A stretch of 9,283 nucleotides of DNA. Source: Chitinophagales bacterium. Its GTDB lineage: Bacteria > Bacteroidota > Bacteroidia > Chitinophagales > JAHDHT01. Location of the stretch: NCBI GenBank assembly GCA_020631175.1, contig JAHDHT010000015.1:18430-27712 (forward strand), read 5' to 3'. The position numbers and the translations under genes were made by a program. Positions 6,550-9,283 of this stretch are shown here, in pieces. Within the stretch, counting starts at the first letter, position 1, and each line of letters begins with the position of its first letter. The notes under the pieces were generated by a model. That model did no database searches, was not told the DNA's origin, and worked only from the letters and a program-made list of their open reading frames with translations.

Positions 6550-6964
6550 CAATAATACCCTGAAATGCAACAATGGCGATCCAATAACTTTCAAGGCCAA
6601 AACCTGCAATACTTCCTTCAACGTGTGGTGCAATTAATGAAGTATGTCGAAATGGTTCTCTTGCCGCAGGATTACTTATATGTACCTCTATCACCGGTGC
6701 TTCAATAGCCTCTATAGCATCAGCAATTGCTACCGACGTATGTGTAAAACCACCTGCATTTAATATAATTCCATCGGCTTTACTAAGCTGAAGTTTTTCT
6801 ACAATTTCCCCTTCATGATTACTTTGAAATGCTTCTAATTTCATTTCATCCAATTCTTCCGACAATTCTTTAAAAAATGAATCAAAATCCTGATCACCAT
6901 ATACTTCCGGATTTCTTTTCCCAAGCATATTCAAATTTGGTCCATTTATAATTAATAATTCCAT
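6539..6964 (-). CDS. aroQ: 3-dehydroquinate dehydratase, type II
   Basis: This is the third step of the shikimate pathway: dehydration of 3-dehydroquinate to 3-dehydroshikimate in the cytoplasm. At 141 residues it has the normal size for type II enzymes, which form dodecamers. The start LLIINGPNLNMLGKRNPEVYG carries N12, R17 and Y22, the last two being the flexible-loop Arg and catalytic Tyr. NAGGFTHTS (about 69-77) and EVHISNPAAREPFR (about 92-105) carry the substrate-binding Asn, the catalytic His and the Arg of the family. ATG 6964 is the natural start, two residues before the first conserved strand. The gene is divergent from xerD with a 70-bp gap and is followed by an overlapping glycosidase gene. 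I recall aroQ beside xerD in other Bacteroidota, which would make the glycosidase the unusual neighbour. Confidence 0.97.
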   Translation of the reverse strand: MELLIINGPNLNMLGKRNPEVYGDQDFDSFFKELSEELDEMKLEAFQSNHEGEIVEKLQLSKADGIILNAGGFTHTSVAIADAIEAIEAPVIEVHISNPAAREPFRHTSLIAPHVEGSIAGFGLESYWIAIVAFQGIIDEA

Positions 6965-6968
6965 TTTG

Positions 6969-6976
6969 CAAATTTA
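6969..6976 (-). promoter_or_regulatory. Candidate -7 box of aroQ, possibly giving a leaderless mRNA
   Basis: On the - strand TAAATTTG is an exact match to TAnnTTTG and ends only four bases before the aroQ ATG at 6964. A start 4-7 nt downstream would fall on or next to the A of the ATG. No TTTG-like -33 box is seen at the expected distance, so this may be chance. Confidence 0.25.
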
Positions 6977-7034
6977 GTCGAATTTTGGGAACTGCTTTCG
7001 CATTATTGTTCTATTTTCATCATTTCACTGTCGG

Positions 7035-7943
7035 ATGGATTGGAACAGTTCAATAAAAGGATTTCGTTTTTATTTAAAATTAGAAAAAGGGCTTTCAAAG
7101 AACTCTGTTGAAGCCTATGTAAATGATATAAGGAAACTTCAATCATTTGTAAATTCTGAAGACACAAAATTGCTTCCGAAAGAGGTTCAAAGTGAACATA
7201 TAAGTCAGTTATTAATCTTTCTTACAGAGATTGGATTTAGTGCACGATCACAGGCAAGATTAATCTCCGGTTTAAAAACCTTTTACAAATATTTAATGAT
7301 TGAAGAGATTGCAGAAACTGACCCAACAGAACTTATTGAAAGTCCTAAACTGCCCAAAAAAATTCCGGATTTTCTTACCCTGAATGAAATCAATGAAATA
7401 ATAAATCAGATCGATATGAGTCGTTCTGAAGGACAACGTAACAGAGCAATGCTTGAAGTGCTTTACGGTTGTGGATTAAGAGTTACTGAATTAGTAAATC
7501 TACGCTTATCAAAACTTTTTGTAGATGAAGGTTTTATTCAGGTAATCGGTAAAGGGGATAAAGAACGTTTGGTTCCGATTAATTCTGCATCCTTAAAACA
7601 TATCATACTTTATAAAGAGAATGTGCGTGTTCATCAAAAAATTGCATCAGGAGAGGAGGATATAATTTTTTTAAATCGATTCGGAAAGAGGTTAAGTCGT
7701 CAATATGTTTTTATGATGTTAAAAGATTTAGTTTTATTGGCCGGAATAAAAAAGAAAGTTTCACCTCATACTTTCAGACATTCATTTGCAACACATTTGG
7801 TTGAAGGTGGTGCTGATTTAAGAGCAATTCAGGAAATGTTAGGCCATGAAAGTATTACAACAACCGAAATTTACACTCATCTCGATAAAGACTATTTAAG
7901 ACAAACAATTATCGAATTCCATCCAAGAAGCGGAAAAAAATAA
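7035..7943 (+). CDS. xerD: Tyrosine recombinase XerD (chromosome dimer resolution)
   Basis: A complete tyrosine recombinase of 302 residues, the usual XerC/XerD size. The N-terminal SAM-like core-binding domain covers about residues 1-90 (FRFYLKLEKGLSKNSVEAYVNDI). The catalytic domain covers about 110-295 with all active residues: R149 in GCGLRVTEL, K173 in GKGDKERLVPI, H245 and R248 in HTFRHSFATHL, H271 in MLGHESITTTEIYTH, and nucleophile Y280. Such enzymes resolve chromosome dimers at dif with XerC and FtsK at the division septum. It is called XerD rather than XerC because the C-terminal GHESITTTEIYTHLDKDYLRQ and the aroQ-adjacent position fit XerD; telling the two apart needs a tree. There are no integrase companions, att sites or cargo genes around it, so it is a housekeeping copy. 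Confidence 0.93.
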   Translation: MDWNSSIKGFRFYLKLEKGLSKNSVEAYVNDIRKLQSFVNSEDTKLLPKEVQSEHISQLLIFLTEIGFSARSQARLISGLKTFYKYLMIEEIAETDPTELIESPKLPKKIPDFLTLNEINEIINQIDMSRSEGQRNRAMLEVLYGCGLRVTELVNLRLSKLFVDEGFIQVIGKGDKERLVPINSASLKHIILYKENVRVHQKIASGEEDIIFLNRFGKRLSRQYVFMMLKDLVLLAGIKKKVSPHTFRHSFATHLVEGGADLRAIQEMLGHESITTTEIYTHLDKDYLRQTIIEFHPRSGKK

Positions 7944-7944
7944 T

Positions 7945-9027
7945 TTATACTTTTTCTGCAAAGGGATAATCTGTATATCCTTCCGGCCCTAAGCCGTAAT
8001 AAGTAGATTTATCACCTTCATTAAGTGGGATATTATTTTGCAGTCGATATTCAAGATCAGGATTGTGAATATAATCCCGGCCAAAAGCTACCATATCGGC
8101 AATATTATTATCAATAGCTAAGATTGCTTTTTCTGTTGTATAAGAACCACATACGATAATTGTTCCTGAGTACCATTTTCTGATATCCTTCCATAAATCA
8201 TAAATAGCATCTTCGTTTTCACCCATAAAAGACAAATGCACATAAACCGGTTCGAGTTTATTGAATGCTGTCAATAAATATTTATAGGTTTCTTTTATTT
8301 CGGATGGATGCATATTTTTTTCAAAATAACTAAATGGTGAAATACGAATTGCCGTTTTATTCTTTCCGATTTTAGCAATCATTTCTTCCATAACTTCTAA
8401 AACAAAACGACACCTTTTTTGAATACTTCCTCCATAATTATCTTCCCGTAAATTTGTTTCAGGATTTAAAAACTGATTGGGTAAGTAACCGTGTGCGCAA
8501 TGAATTTCAATCCCATCAAAACCTGCTTCAATACTTTTTTCTGCTGAAAAAGTAAATTCGTCAATTGTCGTTTTTACTTCCTCTGTTGTCAAAGCTCTTG
8601 GAACCGGATACGGCACCCGACCCAGATTGTACGTAGAAATCATATTCGGATTTGCAACGGCAGACGGTGCAATTAATTCTCCTCCTTCCGGTAAATTATC
8701 TGTATGTCCTACCCTGCCTGTATGCATCATTTGAAGAAAAATATGTCCTTGATTTTCTTTTACCGCTTTACAAACCTGCGCCCAGCCTTGCATTTGTGCT
8801 TCAGAATATGAACCCGGTATATTGGTATAACCCAGACCGTTTGGCGAAGGGGAAGTACCTTCAGCAATTAACAAACCGGCATTTGCTCTCTGCGCATAAT
8901 ATTCAGCCATTAAGCTGTTAGGGATATTATCTTTTGCCCGGCATCTTGTTAAGGGAGCCATAGCCATTCGGTTTTTTAATAATAGGTCTCCCAGTTTATA
9001 AGGCTCAAAAAGTTTATGTTCTATCAT
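7945..9027 (-). CDS. Old Yellow Enzyme family FMN-dependent alkene reductase
   Basis: An NADH:flavin oxidoreductase of the Old Yellow Enzyme (NemA-like) family: an FMN-bound TIM barrel that reduces activated C=C bonds or nitro groups with NAD(P)H, cytoplasmic. At 360 residues it has full classical-OYE length. Landmarks are FEPYKLGDLLLKNR, MAPLTRCRA with T27 near the flavin, FLQMMHTGRVGH with Q99, substrate-binding H176 and H179 with Y181 in IHCAHGYLPNQF, then NLREDNYGGSIQKRCRF, AIRISPF with R228, FGRDYIHNPD, and the C-terminal GYTDYPF. HCAH has Cys where Gly or Ala is usual. Its stop is one base from the xerD stop, and the genes converge without a visible terminator. The physiological substrate is unknown; stress by electrophiles such as quinones or nitro compounds is typical of the family. 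Confidence 0.95.
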   Translation of the reverse strand: MIEHKLFEPYKLGDLLLKNRMAMAPLTRCRAKDNIPNSLMAEYYAQRANAGLLIAEGTSPSPNGLGYTNIPGSYSEAQMQGWAQVCKAVKENQGHIFLQMMHTGRVGHTDNLPEGGELIAPSAVANPNMISTYNLGRVPYPVPRALTTEEVKTTIDEFTFSAEKSIEAGFDGIEIHCAHGYLPNQFLNPETNLREDNYGGSIQKRCRFVLEVMEEMIAKIGKNKTAIRISPFSYFEKNMHPSEIKETYKYLLTAFNKLEPVYVHLSFMGENEDAIYDLWKDIRKWYSGTIIVCGSYTTEKAILAIDNNIADMVAFGRDYIHNPDLEYRLQNNIPLNEGDKSTYYGLGPEGYTDYPFAEKV

Positions 9028-9045
9028 AAGTCTTCATTTAACGCG

Positions 9046-9053
9046 CAATAATA
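9046..9053 (-). promoter_or_regulatory. Candidate -7 box of the Old Yellow Enzyme gene
   Basis: TATTATTG on the - strand matches TAnnTTTG at five of the six fixed positions and ends 18 bp before ATG 9027. A TCTG lies 18 nt further upstream, a three-of-four match to the -33 TTTG. The promoter must lie between the ATG and the terminator at 9092-9121, which supports the location but not the exact boxes. Confidence 0.28.
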
Positions 9054-9091
9054 AGAAATAGTTGAATGAAACAGACAGAACAATAAAACAA

Positions 9092-9121
9092 AAAAGGCCA
9101 CTTCAAATGAAGCAGCCTTTT
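9092..9121 (-). terminator. Strong intrinsic terminator of the T9SS cargo gene
   Basis: The outer arms AAAAGGC and GCCTTTT and the inner arms CTTC and GAAG close a 4-nt loop, with a small CA/CA mismatch between the two stem parts. On the - strand the stem is followed by a T-rich run (TTTTTT, G, TTTT) and lies about 20 bp past the stop of the gene entering from the right. It separates that gene from the Old Yellow Enzyme gene, which is on the same strand. Confidence 0.85.
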
Positions 9122-9139
9122 CCAACACTAGTAGTAAAA

Positions 9140-9283
9140 TTAATTTTCAAATAACAGTTTAAAGCTTTCCAGCTTATTTTCTGTTTGTATAGTTAGTATG
9201 TAAATACCTCTACTTAATTGATTCACACTTAAATCCAAAGTATTATCAGATTCTATGTTCGCAAATGAAGTAATTTCTTTACC
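9140..9283 (-). CDS. C-terminal end of a T9SS-sorted secreted protein, cut by window edge
   Basis: On the - strand the frame is open from the window edge to TAA at 9142-9140, giving the last 47 residues of a longer protein. They fit the type A C-terminal sorting domain (Por secretion tail) of type IX secretion cargo: a beta-rich segment, then LDLSVNQLSRGIYILTIQT, matching the family's 'lsxLxxGiYxl' turn, then a short closing strand with a conserved Lys (FKLLFEN). Such domains take proteins through the outer membrane and are cleaved off when the protein is attached to the surface or released. The passenger domain, and hence the function, lies outside the window. A good terminator follows the stop. 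Confidence 0.85.
   Translation of the reverse strand, partial: GKEITSFANIESDNTLDLSVNQLSRGIYILTIQTENKLESFKLLFEN

Noticed and set aside
6550..6633. Longer N-terminus for the glycosidase, starting at 6633
   Set aside because: It would add 28 residues before a textbook signal peptide and overlap aroQ by 95 bp; the added residues are just aroQ read in another frame.
7035..7943. Tyrosine recombinase as a sign of an integrated mobile element
   Set aside because: It has the length and motifs of a housekeeping XerD, sits among metabolic genes, and has no att-like direct repeats, relaxase, phage or cargo genes around it.
8652..8921. An 89-codon + strand open frame
   Set aside because: It lies wholly antisense to the well-supported Old Yellow Enzyme gene and its translation shows no recognisable features.

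Overview
The window is a low-GC, gene-dense piece of a chromosome from a member of the Bacteroidota, most likely a flavobacterium-like organism. Three things point there: a type IX secretion (T9SS) C-terminal sorting domain at the right edge, promoter-like boxes of the Bacteroidota form TAnnTTTG, and a general lack of Shine-Dalgarno sequences. It carries housekeeping genes (aroQ, xerD), envelope and surface-sugar genes, and a sensor kinase. I see no tRNA, rRNA, CRISPR array, insertion sequence or prophage.

Left part (1-2161, + strand): a tight, overlapping cluster of a family 2 glycosyltransferase (5' end cut by the window), a SAM-dependent methyltransferase with a forced TTG start, and a lipoprotein FKBP-type peptidyl-prolyl isomerase. 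A 509-residue helical protein of unknown function follows (2222-3751) and runs tail to tail into the next block.

Middle (3729-5290, - strand): a PAS-PAS-histidine kinase whose frame breaks at a six-A tract. It appears as two overlapping reading frames, with the second PAS domain split between them. One extra A would restore a single kinase of about 520 residues. An AT-rich intergenic region (5291-5532) holds a candidate promoter for the kinase and a perfect 10-bp inverted repeat.

Right part: aroQ and a secreted GH113-like glycoside hydrolase form a two-gene - strand unit with an 11-bp overlap (6964 down to 5533). Divergent from aroQ is xerD (7035-7943, +). Convergent with xerD after a 1-bp gap is an Old Yellow Enzyme family reductase (9027-7945, -). 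A strong hairpin terminator at 9092-9121 separates its upstream region from the 3' end of a T9SS cargo gene that enters from the right edge (- strand).

No wholly new multi-gene system is evident. The items most worth a second look are the broken kinase, the uncharacterised 509-residue protein, and the coupling of a shikimate-pathway gene to an exported glycosidase.
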